Below, piece by piece: positions 55,943 to 64,000 of a DNA stretch of 64,000 nucleotides; within the stretch, counting starts at the first letter, position 1, and every line of letters starts with the position of its first letter. The notes under the pieces are model-generated. The model was not told the origin of the DNA and ran no database searches. It saw nothing but the letters and a program-made list of their open reading frames with translations. The translations under genes were made by a program, and so were the position numbers. The DNA comes from Micromonospora sp. M71_S20 (GTDB lineage Bacteria; Actinomycetota; Actinomycetes; Mycobacteriales; Micromonosporaceae): NCBI RefSeq assembly GCF_003664255.1, contig NZ_RCCV01000004.1, positions 186,001 to 250,000 of the forward strand, written 5' to 3'.

Positions 55943-56512
55943 CTACGACCGCTCGACGACCAGCTTCGACACGCCGGCGACGGCATCGATGTCGTAGCGG
56001 TCCTCGGCGTCGGCCCATCCGGTGGCTTCGACCTTGGTGCCGCCGGCCACTCCGGTGCGCGTCTTGCCGTCGACTGTGAGGACGCCGGCTCCGCCGGCGG
56101 CGCGCACGCGGACGGTGCCGACAGCCGGCGGCAAGGTCACCTGCGCCCGGGTGGCGCCGCCCGCGAGATGCACCTCGTCTACCAGACCGCTGCGCAGGTC
56201 GAGAATCTTCTCGCGGGTTCCACCGCGGAGCTGGATGCGCCACCGCACCGACTCATGCAGGGCGAATTCCACAAGCGCGGGACCGGTACCGCCACCACCG
56301 GTGGCCAGTCTGGCCACCACCGAGCCGTCGCCGGTGGTCACGGACGGACGAACCTTCGCTCCCTCGGGGGTGGATACCCGGTAGAGCTGGCCACCGAGGC
56401 CAGCTGGCCGCAGCACGAGTACGTACGCGGCCAGCCACCGTCTTCCCGTCCGTCCGAGCCTGGTCACGCACCAACCTCCCTGTGGCGATCCGACCGGACT
56501 TCCTCCACCCAC
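55943..56512 (-). CDS. Hypothetical protein, possibly truncated at its N-terminus
   Basis: The frame gives 189 residues, but its first 25 are atypical, and a later start (CVTRLGRTGRRWLAAYVLVL with a short hydrophobic stretch) is plausible. The body is a regular beta-rich extracytoplasmic-type domain: LYRVSTPEGAKVRPSVTTGD, ALVEFALHESVRWRIQLRGG, EVHLAGGATRAQVTLPPAVG, GAGVLTVDGKTRTGVAGGTK. No family recognised; similar C-terminal domains end actinobacterial membrane-anchored proteins. The stop at 55943 follows KLVVERS. Confidence 0.55.
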   Translation of the reverse strand: MGGGSPVGSPQGGWCVTRLGRTGRRWLAAYVLVLRPAGLGGQLYRVSTPEGAKVRPSVTTGDGSVVARLATGGGGTGPALVEFALHESVRWRIQLRGGTREKILDLRSGLVDEVHLAGGATRAQVTLPPAVGTVRVRAAGGAGVLTVDGKTRTGVAGGTKVEATGWADAEDRYDIDAVAGVSKLVVERS

Positions 56513-57075
56513 GGCGCCCGCCCGCGCCCCTTACCCGTATCCGGGTAGGCCGGCGTCGCAGCGCTTCAGCGAGACAGAGCGCTCTCAGGGTCGCCTTCGA
56601 CGGCGACGAGCGGCCCTTGATCCCTGCGCTTCTTCGCCTCTTTGTACAGCTGCTCCTTGGCGTGCCCTACGCGCCGTTGTGGGAATCCTTGCCATCGCGG
56701 TACCCCGTCGGCCCGTCGACGTGGACGTCCGTAGCTACCGAAGGAGCAATGCCCCACGTCGCCCGCTGCCACCCGAGGCCGCAGCAGCGTCCAACGTATC
56801 GCTGCGCCGCATCGGTGACGAGCCGTAACCGTGGCACACGGCGAGCACGGTTGATGCCGGAACCACCGCCAGCCGGCCCGCCACCCCGACCCGAGCCTGA
56901 TCCCGAGGGCGTTCCTCACGACCGTCGTCGGGGCCGGGGGCGGGATCGACGCGACCCACTTCTCCGAGCTGGGTAACGGTGCCGGGGCCACGCCGCGTCG
57001 GTGCTCCGGCATACCGCCCGGCGGCGACCGGCCCGCAGTTCGGCAGGTCGAGTGATCAGCGTGCCGTTCCGATCC
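56513..57075. other. Region without a supported gene
   Basis: About 560 bp between a hypothetical gene and ccdA. The best frame (minus, ending GHAKEQLYKEAKKRRDQGPL) has a Lys/Arg-rich piece but no ribosome site or family. No IS ends or repeats seen. Confidence 0.45.
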
Positions 57076-57963
57076 TCAATTGGATGGGCGATGGGCCTGC
57101 TGGGCCAGTGCTCGGCGCCGGCGCGTCAGTGTCACGCCGGCGGCCAGGGCGAGCAGCGCCAGCGCCGACGCGGCGACGGTCCACGGCCCCAGAACCGCCA
57201 GCCAGCCGCTGAGCGCTGTCTGAACGGCGCCGGCCGCGTCGATGATCGGGTCGTCCGTGTCACCTCGACCGGCGAAGACCCGCACCTCGTACCAGCCGTA
57301 CCAGGCCACATATCCACCGGTGACCATCAGCAGCAGGCCGGCGACACGCCCCAGCAGCGGTGCGGCCCGACGGGTACGGCGCACCAGTGAATCGCGGGCC
57401 AACGCGACGGCCAGTGCGGCGGCCCCTACCGCGAGCCCCATACCCATCGCGTACGCCACGAAGAGGCCGATGCCGGAGAGCGCCGATCCGGCACGGAAGC
57501 CGGCCACCACGACGGCCAGGAAGGGGCCGATGGTGCAGCCGAGCGAGGCGATCGCGTACGCCATGCCGAACAGCACCATCGAGCCGAACCGTCGGCGGAC
57601 CGCCGGTCCGGTCGCCACCTTCGGGGTGAAGGCCGGCAGTTGGCGTCCGGCCAGCAGCCAGCCGCCGGCCGCCACCAGGGCGAGGCCGATCAGTATCGAC
57701 ACCCAGGGCAGGTGACGGGCGACCGCGTCCGCCGCGGGGGCGGCGAGCAGCCCGAACGCGCCGAACACCGCGACGAACCCCAGTGTCATCGCGCCGGTCA
57801 GCGCGACCGCCCGGCCGATCGGTGCGAGCAGGCCTCGCTCGGCCGTCGGCTCGTCGCCCAGCACCAGCATCGACAGGTACGCGGGTAGCAGTGCGAAGCC
57901 GCACGGGTTGACCGCGGCCAGCAGCCCGGCGCCGACGGCGAGGCCGTATGGCGTGTCCGGCAT
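57076..57963 (-). CDS. ccdA: CcdA-type cytochrome c biogenesis / thiol-redox membrane protein
   Basis: ATG 57963 gives 295 residues with six or seven helices. AAVNPCGFALLPAYLSML carries the first redox cysteine (Cys21) in the family NPC motif, and YAIASLGCTIGPFLAVVVAG the second. These proteins pass electrons from cytosolic thioredoxin across the membrane. The gene starts three bases downstream of the TlpA-like lipoprotein stop, on the same strand, so the two form an operon and probably a redox relay. A longer frame reaching upstream to 58284 is a shadow. Confidence 0.93.
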   Translation of the reverse strand: MPDTPYGLAVGAGLLAAVNPCGFALLPAYLSMLVLGDEPTAERGLLAPIGRAVALTGAMTLGFVAVFGAFGLLAAPAADAVARHLPWVSILIGLALVAAGGWLLAGRQLPAFTPKVATGPAVRRRFGSMVLFGMAYAIASLGCTIGPFLAVVVAGFRAGSALSGIGLFVAYAMGMGLAVGAAALAVALARDSLVRRTRRAAPLLGRVAGLLLMVTGGYVAWYGWYEVRVFAGRGDTDDPIIDAAGAVQTALSGWLAVLGPWTVAASALALLALAAGVTLTRRRRALAQQAHRPSN

Positions 57964-57965
57964 GG

Positions 57966-58562
57966 TCAGTTGAGCCCGGCGACCCGCTTGCGCAGGTCCG
58001 CCGGGGACAGTGGTCCGGTGTGCACGACGGTGCCGGCGGAGTCGATGAGCACGTACTGTTCCTGGCTGGTCACCTTGAAGCGGCGCCAGACCTGGCCGTC
58101 GTCGTCGGCCAGGTGGGGGAAGCCCTCGATCCCGGTCTCCTTCGCAAACCGTCGCATCGCCTCGGCGCCGCTGCCCAGCCCGGCCACGCCGACCACGTTG
58201 ACCCGGCCCGCGTTCTCGCGCTGAACGGCGGCCACCTCGTCGGCAACGGCGCGGCAGCGGGTACACCAGGCCGCCCAGAACCACAGCACCGCAGGCTTGC
58301 CGGCGAGGCTGCTGCCCGAGAATGCCGCGCCATCGATCGTCCGGCCGGTGAACGTGAGCGTCTCCGGGACTGCCGTGTCCGTCGCGCCGCTGGCCGTCGG
58401 GCCGACAGTGCCCGCAGTGGTCGGCGGGGCCGCTGCGCTTGGCCCGGCGGTCGTGCCGTCCGGGGCTGCGGACGGCTCGGTGCCGCCGCAGGCGGCGAGG
58501 GCGAGAACGACCGCCGTCAGGGCGGCCACACCGGGCAGGGGTGCGGTACGGGGACCGGGCAT
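57966..58562 (-). CDS. TlpA/ResA-like thioredoxin-fold lipoprotein
   Basis: The 198-residue protein has a lipobox VLALAAC (Cys25), a Ser/Thr/Ala-rich linker, and a redoxin domain with WFWAAWCTRCRAVADEVAAV (CxxC at Cys100 and Cys103), GSGAEAMRRFAKETGIEGFP and the cis-Pro region KVTSQEQYVLIDSAGTVVHT. It would act on the outer face of the membrane, reducing or matured by CcdA encoded directly downstream. Confidence 0.92.
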   Translation of the reverse strand: MPGPRTAPLPGVAALTAVVLALAACGGTEPSAAPDGTTAGPSAAAPPTTAGTVGPTASGATDTAVPETLTFTGRTIDGAAFSGSSLAGKPAVLWFWAAWCTRCRAVADEVAAVQRENAGRVNVVGVAGLGSGAEAMRRFAKETGIEGFPHLADDDGQVWRRFKVTSQEQYVLIDSAGTVVHTGPLSPADLRKRVAGLN

Positions 58563-58831
58563 GAGCGGATACTAGCCCGGCCCTCTATCGAGCAGGATTA
58601 CCGCTTTCTTACGGCAGGTGTGAGGCCGTCACCGGTCGAGGCAGCCGGACCGGCCAGGAAGGCGCCGGCGGCGACGCCCGGCGGGAGTTCACCGACGGGC
58701 ACGGTGAACCCGCTGATGCCCCGCGCCCAGAGCCGGGTGACGGCGCGGCGCTCGTTATGATGGCGCGGAATTCGTGGAGCGCCGGGAAGTCTGGTCGGCA
58801 CCGTGACGAACCGTTCCCTCCGGAGGCCCGC

Positions 58832-60166
58832 GTGCTGTTGCTCTGCTTTGCCGCCGTCCTGTTGGCTGCCGTGCTGGTGTCGGCGCTGGCCCACCGGACG
58901 ATCCTGTCCACGGCGGCCCTGTTCCTGGTGGCCGGGTTCGTCCTGGGTGAAGACACCACGGGTGTGCTGCATCTGCGGGCCGACTCGCCGATCGTGGCGC
59001 AACTGGCGGAGCTGGCGCTGTTTGCGGTGCTGTTCACCGACGGTATGCGGGTGGGCTGGGCCGACCTTCGTGCGGCGTGGCGGCTGCCGGGAAGGGCGCT
59101 CGGCTGGGGCCTGCCGCTGACCCTGCTGATCACCGCGGTACTGGCGCACTACGTCGCCGGGCTGGACTGGCCGGAGGCCCTGCTGATCGGTGCGGTCCTT
59201 GCTCCGACCGACCCGGTGTTCGCCGCTGCGCTGGTCGGCAACGACAAGGTCCCCGCCCGGTTACGGCATCTGCTCAACGTTGAGTCGGGGGTCAACGACG
59301 GTCTGGCGCTGCCGTTCGTGGTGGTGCTTCTCGCCGTGGCCGCCGGTTCCGACGACCTGCATCTCGGTGAGCTCGCCACGGAACTGGCGCTTGGTCTGCT
59401 GATCGGCGTGTTGGTGCCGTTGGCGGCGATCGCGCTGGAGCGGATGCGTTGGTTCGCCGCCTCGGCCGCCTACGCCCCGCTCAACGGGGTCGCGATCGGG
59501 CTGCTGGTGCTGGCATTGGGCAAGGTCACCCACGGCAACCTCTTCCTGGCCGCGTTCGCCGCCGGGATCACCGTGGCGACCTTCGGTCCTCGGGAGCGGG
59601 CGGCCTTCGAACACTTCGGGGAGAACGTCGCCGAGTTGCTGAAGCTCGCCGCGCTCCTGGTGTTCGGGGCGCTGATCTCGGTGGGGTTCCTGGGCGAGAT
59701 TTCCTGGGCCGGGTGGGTGTTCGCGGTGCTCGCGATCGTGGTGGCCCGTCCGGTCGCCCTGGGCATATCGTTCCTCCGCTCGGGGCTCGGCCTGCGGGAG
59801 CAGGCTGCCGCCATGTGGTTCGGTCCGAAGGGCTTCGCATCGGTGGTGTATGGGCTGCTCGTCGTGGAGTCCGGCATCGCTGCCGCAGACGAGGTGTTCC
59901 ACCTGGTGGCACTGACGATCGTCATCTCGATCATGGCACACTCATCGACTGATGTCGTGGTCGCCCGGGCCTTCGACGAAGACCGGGAGACCCCGAACTG
60001 GCACGGAGTGCTACGACGCGTACGGCGGCGAGGCCGCAACGGCGACGATGACGCAGTCCTGCTTTCGGGGCAACGGGGCGACGGGCAAGATCCAAGGGTG
60101 CCTCGCCGGCCGGCTGACGCGAGCGAAAGAAGCGTTTCCCGGGATGGTCGGCCCAGCGCGGACTAG
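58832..60166 (+). CDS. Cation:proton antiporter (NhaP/CPA1 type)
   Basis: I chose GTG 58832, which has GGAGG six bases upstream; the frame is open to ATG 58757 but without a ribosome site. The 444-residue protein has about twelve helices. LLIGAVLAPTDPVFAAALVG contains the TDP motif and LLNVESGVNDGLALPFVVVL the ND ion-binding pair, both diagnostic of CPA1 sodium or potassium/proton exchangers. AMWFGPKGFASVVYGLLVVE is the GPKG segment of this subgroup. The last 45 residues are charged and Arg-rich and could be cytosolic or affected by a late frameshift. Confidence 0.92.
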   Translation: MLLLCFAAVLLAAVLVSALAHRTILSTAALFLVAGFVLGEDTTGVLHLRADSPIVAQLAELALFAVLFTDGMRVGWADLRAAWRLPGRALGWGLPLTLLITAVLAHYVAGLDWPEALLIGAVLAPTDPVFAAALVGNDKVPARLRHLLNVESGVNDGLALPFVVVLLAVAAGSDDLHLGELATELALGLLIGVLVPLAAIALERMRWFAASAAYAPLNGVAIGLLVLALGKVTHGNLFLAAFAAGITVATFGPRERAAFEHFGENVAELLKLAALLVFGALISVGFLGEISWAGWVFAVLAIVVARPVALGISFLRSGLGLREQAAAMWFGPKGFASVVYGLLVVESGIAAADEVFHLVALTIVISIMAHSSTDVVVARAFDEDRETPNWHGVLRRVRRRGRNGDDDAVLLSGQRGDGQDPRVPRRPADASERSVSRDGRPSAD

Positions 60167-60369
60167 CTTGATCTTCAACCTGCTGGGCGGCGGCACTGAC
60201 CCCGGCTGATCATGGGGACGAGCCTGATTGATCATGCCCCTTGGATTGCCACGGTAGGTGCCTTCGGTCATGACCGGCCGTCCGGCAGCCTTCCAGGGCT
60301 CGCGTGGTTGGCGCCGGTGCCTCCGGTGACGTCGGCGCCAGCCGTGACGCTGAGCAGGACGTGTGCCCG

Positions 60370-60891
60370 TCAGTAGCCGTTGGGTGTGAGGACGTCGATG
60401 AACAGCGGGTTGGGTTCGGTGCCGCCGAGTGTGACGCTGTCGTTCTTGACGTAGCCGTAGTAGGCGTTGGCGTCGATGACCCGGTTGTTGCCGATGTAGA
60501 CGCCGGTGTGGTCCAGGTCGCCGCCGTAGCGAATGCCGTCGTTCGGGTCGGTGTCCCAGAAGACGAGGTCTCCCGGGCGTGGGGAGCTGACCCGACGGCC
60601 TTGGTTGATCTGGCCCTGCAGCCAGTAGTTCAGCTGCAGTCCGCGGCCTGTGGCGGCCTTCGTTCCGTCCCAGATGGCGTGTCTGTTGAGGCATTCGCAG
60701 TCCACCGTCTGCGTGCCGCATGTCCAGCCGTAGGCGAGGCGGTACGGCGTGCCCAGGTAGGCCTTCGCGGCGTTCACGACCGCCGCTCGTACACCCGTGG
60801 CGCCGTGCGCGGGCGTGGCGACCATCCCGACGCTCGCTGCCGTGGTGACCGCGATCGCGATGGCGCTCAGTCTCTGGCGTGCCGAACTCAT
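60370..60891 (-). CDS. Secreted NlpC/P60-like peptidase
   Basis: ATG 60891 opens a 173-residue protein with a signal peptide (LSAIAIAVTTAASVGMVATP, cut near residue 30). The domain has VRAAVVNAAKAYLGTPYRLA, the nucleophile region TVDCECLNRHAIWDG (Cys65 in the position of the usual DCSG), RPGDLVFWDTDPNDGI and DHTGVYIGNNRVIDA (His128). The classic DCSGL is changed to DCECL, with an extra cysteine (Cys67) and Cys58 nearby, which is unusual. It probably cuts cell-wall peptide links outside the cell, or is a specialised relative. Confidence 0.8.
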   Translation of the reverse strand: MSSARQRLSAIAIAVTTAASVGMVATPAHGATGVRAAVVNAAKAYLGTPYRLAYGWTCGTQTVDCECLNRHAIWDGTKAATGRGLQLNYWLQGQINQGRRVSSPRPGDLVFWDTDPNDGIRYGGDLDHTGVYIGNNRVIDANAYYGYVKNDSVTLGGTEPNPLFIDVLTPNGY

Positions 60892-61254
60892 GGGGCCTCC
60901 CCTGGATCATGCCGTCAGCGGCGACAACGTTATTCGTCGTACGATGCAGTGAAGAACAGTGATCGATGTTAGTCAAGTTTGCCGGTCGCGTCGATTGCAG
61001 GGAGGCAGTGGTGAGGCAGCCAGGTGGCTGCCGTTGGCCCGGACGGATGGGCCGCGTCTCAGACCGAAGTGTGTGGCGGGCCTGGGTCAGTGTCAGCAGC
61101 GTTGCCCACCGTGTGTGACATCCTCGCGTTCCGGTCCGCCAGGGCGGCCCCCATGTCTTTGTCGGACGCGGGCTGGGGCGCTGCTGGCGCACGACGTGGC
61201 GCATCTGTCGGCGTACGGGTTCGGATGCCCAGTTAGGTACGCGTGAAGTCGTAC
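60892..61254. other. Upstream region of the NlpC/P60-like gene, no supported gene
   Basis: About 360 bp between a minus-strand gene and a PucR fragment. A minus-strand CGACGAATAACG stretch near 60935 and an AT-richer patch near 60950-60975 could hold the NlpC/P60 promoter. No coding signal. Confidence 0.4.
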
Positions 61255-61493
61255 GCCGACACGCATCCGCGGCAGCGACCACCGGGCACCCTGCGCGGAT
61301 ACCTCGAGCACGGCCGGAACAAATCGAGAGCGGCCGCTGCGGCGCACCTGTCCCGTCCGGCTCTCTACGAGCGGCTGGCTCGGATCGGCCGGATCCTCGC
61401 GACGCCGACCTCGACTCGGTTGATGTCTGCCTCTCTCTGCACGTCGCGCTGCTGGCCCTTGACGTCGTTTCGCCGAGCGTGAGCCAGCGGTAG
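61255..61493 (+). pseudogene. PucR-family regulator, C-terminal helix-turn-helix remnant
   Basis: GTLRGYLEHGRNKSRAAAAA, HLSRPALYERLARIGRILAT and, after a frame change near 61405, DLDSVDVCLSLHVALLALDV match the last 70 residues of PucR-type regulators. Nothing upstream belongs to it. It is distinct in sequence from the PucR-family gene at 53483. Confidence 0.7.
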
Positions 61494-61560
61494 GGTGAGC
61501 ACCCTGTTCGGTGGGTTCGGCAGGGTGGCGGCTGCCGCCGTGCCCGCAACGACGCGTGGG

Positions 61561-62205
61561 TCAGGGCGATGAAGCTACATGTCTGCGCGAGTGTGTGTCG
61601 GATGCGGGGGCGAGGTCGCAGCCGGTGGTGGTGGCCGCGTAGCCGACGATGTGCGCTTCGGCCTGTTGTCGGGTGATGGATGTCCGGGCGATGACGTGAT
61701 AGCCGTAGGCGTCCTCGAGAGCGACGAGGTTGCTCGCGATCTCGGTCGAGGTCGCGGTGAGATGAAACTGCCCGAGACCGGCGCCGGTGTCGAGGATCGA
61801 TCGATAGAGGCTCACCTGGCGGTCGTAGAGCGTGCGGCGCAGTGAGGCGTCGACACGTCGCCGGCGAGCCTGTGGGGAGAATTCGTAGAGCAGGCAGCAC
61901 AGTTCGTCGTCCGGGCTGGTGGGCAGGCCCGAGCCGATGGTCACCGCCAGCCGCTCTCGCGGGTCCGTGACACCTTCGACGGCTGCGACACGGCGGGCAT
62001 CGAAGCGGTCGACGGCTTCGGCGTAGACCTCCTGGAACAGCTGCTCGATCTCTCGGAAGTAGTAGGTGACGGAGCCGGTAGCCATGCCGGCGGCGTCGGC
62101 GACGTCACGGACCCGTACTGCGGCCAGGCCGTGCGTGACGATCGCGCGCCGCGCCGCCCGCACCAGGTGCTGGCGCCGCTCCTCCTGGTTCTTGGGCCGC
62201 GCCAT
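61561..62205 (-). CDS. TetR-family transcriptional regulator
   Basis: ATG 62205 starts MARPKNQEERRQHLVRAARR. The helix-turn-helix spans VRVRDVADAAGMATGSVTYY and FREIEQLFQEVYAEAVDRF; the ligand domain follows (RVDASLRRTLYDRQVSLYRS, TEIASNLVALEDAYGYHVIA). At 214 residues it is normal length, and the pattern near SPDDELCCLLYEFSPQARR resembles BetI-like members. It lies upstream of and divergent from a decayed P1-peptidase gene, which it may once have controlled. The frame extends to 62310 but without support. Confidence 0.9.
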   Translation of the reverse strand: MARPKNQEERRQHLVRAARRAIVTHGLAAVRVRDVADAAGMATGSVTYYFREIEQLFQEVYAEAVDRFDARRVAAVEGVTDPRERLAVTIGSGLPTSPDDELCCLLYEFSPQARRRRVDASLRRTLYDRQVSLYRSILDTGAGLGQFHLTATSTEIASNLVALEDAYGYHVIARTSITRQQAEAHIVGYAATTTGCDLAPASDTHSRRHVASSP

Positions 62206-62429
62206 ATCCTGCACTCCCTTCACCGGCCAGCCTCCGTCGCCACGGGAACGTCTGCCCGCCGTGGAGATGGACTCAACAGTACCGTTCAGGCCTTGGACAG
62301 ATGGCGCCACTGGTTCTTCACCGGAGCGTACGAAGAACCGCTCTCGTCATTCGGGAGTTCCCGTGGACCTTCATCCGCGCCGTTATGCCACCTCAGCGTT
62401 GGCCAGACTGGCCGCGCTCGCCGCGGCGG

Positions 62430-62824
62430 CCTGCTGGGGGAACCGGGATGAACTGCTCCGGCTTCAAGGGCGGCATCGGCCTGGACAGTGCAAGGCCCTT
62501 GCCCGGCGGGTCCCCCTGGGCATGGCCCGCACCGGCACCTCCGGCTCGCACTTCTCTGGTGATCCGTTTTCTTGCTTTCGCCACAGCCACTCCCGGCGCT
62601 CTCGCAAGTTGCTGTCCGAGCCCTGAGCGGGGAGGAACTGGATTCCCTGCGGTTCGTGCCGTGGGGGTACACCGACCGCTTCTACGAGGCGACCCGTCCA
62701 GGTGGTGGAAGAGGCCATCGTCAACGCGCTGATCGGCAATACCGCGATGGTTGGCCGGGACGGCAACCGCACGCCGGCCCTGCCGCGCGACCGTCTGATC
62801 AGTCTGCTGGCCCACCGATCTTGA
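62430..62824 (+). pseudogene. P1-family aminopeptidase (DmpA-like), decayed C-terminal part
   Basis: In several frames, GTGMNCSGFKGGIGLDSA, PLGMARTGTSGSHFSGD, FLAFATATPGAL, ALSGEELDSLRFVPWGYTDR and VVEEAIVNALIGNTAMVGRD with ALPRDRLISLLAH follow in the order of DmpA/P1 peptidases. At least three single-base changes separate them, and the N-terminal half is missing or unrecognisable (62206-62430). In the intact family these are self-processing aminopeptidases. Confidence 0.7.
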
Positions 62825-63272
62825 TTCGAGCCCGGAGCCGACGACGCCGCAGCGCGTAGAGAATCGCGCTGCCGGCGAAGATCGCTGCGCTGGCCGCCAG
62901 CCAGCGGGCCAGCAGCGGCTGCGGGGTCAGGCCGGTCGCCGCCGTGTACGTGTCGCCGCCGAGTCCGAGGATGCCGGGAAGGTAGACGAGCAGGAGCAGC
63001 CCGGAGGCAAGCGCGGGCACTCGTACGTGGTTCAGCACGGAGCGGCGGTTCGGGCGGTCCGTCGCGGCGAGCAGCGCCCGATCGACCAGGGCGTAGACCG
63101 GGAACAGGAACAGGTCGTGGACGACGACCGCGCCAAGGAACCAGAGCAGCATCCGGGCCGCGGTCGGCTCCCCGGACAGCCGCAGCGCTATCCAGCCGGT
63201 CACCGCGAAGCAACCGAACAGGAGCAGCAGGTGCCAGAGCGCGGCGCCGTAGCTTCGCCGGAACTCAGTCAT
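62799..63272 (-). CDS. Four-helix membrane protein, partner of molybdenum oxidoreductase
   Basis: ATG 63272 overlaps the stop of the molybdopterin oxidoreductase by eight bases, so the two are coupled. The 157-residue protein has four helices: ALWHLLLLFGCFAVTGWIAL, MLLWFLGAVVVHDLFLFPVY, ALASGLLLLVYLPGILGLG and WLAASAAIFAGSAILYAL. His61 and other His residues lie near helix ends, but a haem site is not proven. I do not know a family name; small membrane partners of sulfite-oxidase-like enzymes are common in actinobacteria. Confidence 0.75.
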   Translation of the reverse strand: MTEFRRSYGAALWHLLLLFGCFAVTGWIALRLSGEPTAARMLLWFLGAVVVHDLFLFPVYALVDRALLAATDRPNRRSVLNHVRVPALASGLLLLVYLPGILGLGGDTYTAATGLTPQPLLARWLAASAAIFAGSAILYALRRRRLRARIKIGGPAD

Positions 63273-64000
63273 CGGGCTGCTCCTCGAAGGTGATGTCGCG
63301 GACCCACTTCGTGCAGTGCACGCCGGGCAGCGCTGGCACGATGATGCGGGCGGGGTAGCCGTGGTCGGCCGAGAGGTCGACGCCGTTGACGCGCAGGGCG
63401 AGCAGCGAGTCGGGGTGGCGGACCTGGTTGACCTGTAACCGGGCCTGACGGAACAGACCGGCCTGTTCCAGCGATTCGACCCGTGCCACGGCGCTGTCGG
63501 GTGCGCCGACCAGAGCCGCGAGGTCTCGTAGCCGCACCCCCGTCCAGGTTTGCGTTGTCGACCAGCCCTCGACGCAGGCGATCGGTAGGTCCGCGGTGTG
63601 CTGTGGCATCGCGAGCAGGCCATCGCGGTCCACCTCTACCGTGCGGCTGCCGCCGCGCACCGTCAGCCGCCACTGAGCTCCGGTGTCGGCGGGTTGGATA
63701 CCGGCCGCGACGGCGGTCCGGTTGATCGGGAAACCGTTGGGTCCGTCGTCGTGCTGCCGGCCCCGCGGTAGCAGCAGCGCGGTCCGGCGCAGCACCCCGT
63801 CCAGGCTCTGCCCGATGGTCAGCGCCGCCAACAGCAAGGCGCCGCCCCCGGTCAGTGCGAGAACGCCACGTCGGCTCATCGTCGCCGGGCCGGGCCGGCG
63901 GGCTACCAGCCCGTCCGGATCCGCCGGCTCCGGCGTGGTGTCCTCCGCCGTGGCACGCGTGAGGCGCGGACCGCGCAGCGCGGAGATCGTACGAGGAAGC
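63265..64000 (-). CDS. Molybdopterin-dependent oxidoreductase (sulfite-oxidase type), N-terminus beyond edge
   Basis: An internal ATG (63879) exists, but the frame stays open to the window edge through ALRGPRLTRATAEDTTPEPA, which matches the linker after an N-terminal membrane part in this actinobacterial subgroup, so the gene is cut at its 5-prime end. The visible part has one helix (GVLALTGGGALLLAALTIGQ) and the molybdenum domain: FPINRTAVAAGI, LPIACVEGWSTTQTWTGVRL with the likely Mo-ligand Cys, and DHGYPARIIVPALPGVHCTK with WVRDITFEEQPDD at the end. It would be a membrane-anchored, outward-facing oxidoreductase. Confidence 0.88.
   Translation of the reverse strand, partial: LPRTISALRGPRLTRATAEDTTPEPADPDGLVARRPGPATMSRRGVLALTGGGALLLAALTIGQSLDGVLRRTALLLPRGRQHDDGPNGFPINRTAVAAGIQPADTGAQWRLTVRGGSRTVEVDRDGLLAMPQHTADLPIACVEGWSTTQTWTGVRLRDLAALVGAPDSAVARVESLEQAGLFRQARLQVNQVRHPDSLLALRVNGVDLSADHGYPARIIVPALPGVHCTKWVRDITFEEQPDD

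Noticed and set aside
57964..58284. Extended CcdA start
   Set aside because: It overlaps the TlpA-like gene in the wrong frame, and CcdA family members start right before the first helix.

Overview
The window is high-GC DNA from an actinobacterium. Codon use, the insertion-sequence families (IS1380, IS481, IS701, ISAs1, IS5, IS110, IS256, IS3), a DUF4913 protein, PucR-type regulators and actinobacterial conjugation remnants fit Micromonosporaceae or close relatives; the genus is inference. There is no rRNA, no CRISPR array and no tRNA I would defend. The dominant theme is an accessory region rebuilt many times by IS elements, with intact gene blocks separated by decayed fragments.

Region 1 (1-11831) is an IS graveyard: pieces of IS1380, IS481, IS3, IS701 and IS5, an ISAs1 element with a 10-bp target duplication but a frameshifted transposase, and intact genes between them (two hypothetical proteins and a Tat-exported PhoD phosphatase). 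A 1007-bp segment at 9495-10501 recurs, apparently without change, at 50046-51052. It is followed by an IS5-family element that carries an extra passenger gene.

Region 2 (11807-19104) is a 2323-residue secreted Rhs/YD-repeat polymorphic toxin with a Hint (intein-like) domain, a C-terminal toxin of about 105 residues and an overlapping small gene that is the likely immunity gene. The IS5 end supplies the first eight codons of its signal peptide.

Region 3 (19291-24640) has an IS701 element, small hypothetical genes, a resolvase remnant, a 44-residue membrane protein and a YdjM/DUF457 membrane protein. Region 4 (24720-28168) has a secreted I36-type inhibitor followed by a MacB/FtsX-type ABC exporter pair. 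Region 5 (28257-33538) is a decayed conjugative element (DUF4913, TraD-like fragment) with two copies of a 140-bp palindromic element around a small secreted protein, then an ATP-dependent DNA ligase and two genes of unknown role. Region 6 (33766-39147) holds a HAD phosphatase, recombinase remnants, a VKOR gene split by a second IS5 element, a DsbA-like/SPL-like remnant, and IS110 and IS256 pieces.

Region 7 (39572-49180) is the best-preserved functional unit. It has a promoter/operator, a secreted protein, a lipoprotein solute-binding protein, two permeases, a DUF4127 protein, a LacI regulator, a FAD-dependent oxidoreductase and a TIM-barrel protein, mostly with overlapping start and stop codons. 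It is probably a carbohydrate uptake and catabolism operon of unknown substrate. The transporter ATPase is missing and is presumably supplied from elsewhere.

Region 8 (49441-55485) has an IS3 remnant, a wrecked drug-type ABC transporter on the minus strand, an intact related ABC transporter with a PucR-family regulator on the plus strand, and kinase and recombinase fragments. Region 9 (55943-64000) looks more like ordinary chromosome: CcdA plus a TlpA-like lipoprotein, a cation/proton antiporter, an NlpC/P60-like secreted protein, a TetR regulator, a decayed P1 peptidase, and a molybdopterin oxidoreductase that runs off the right edge.
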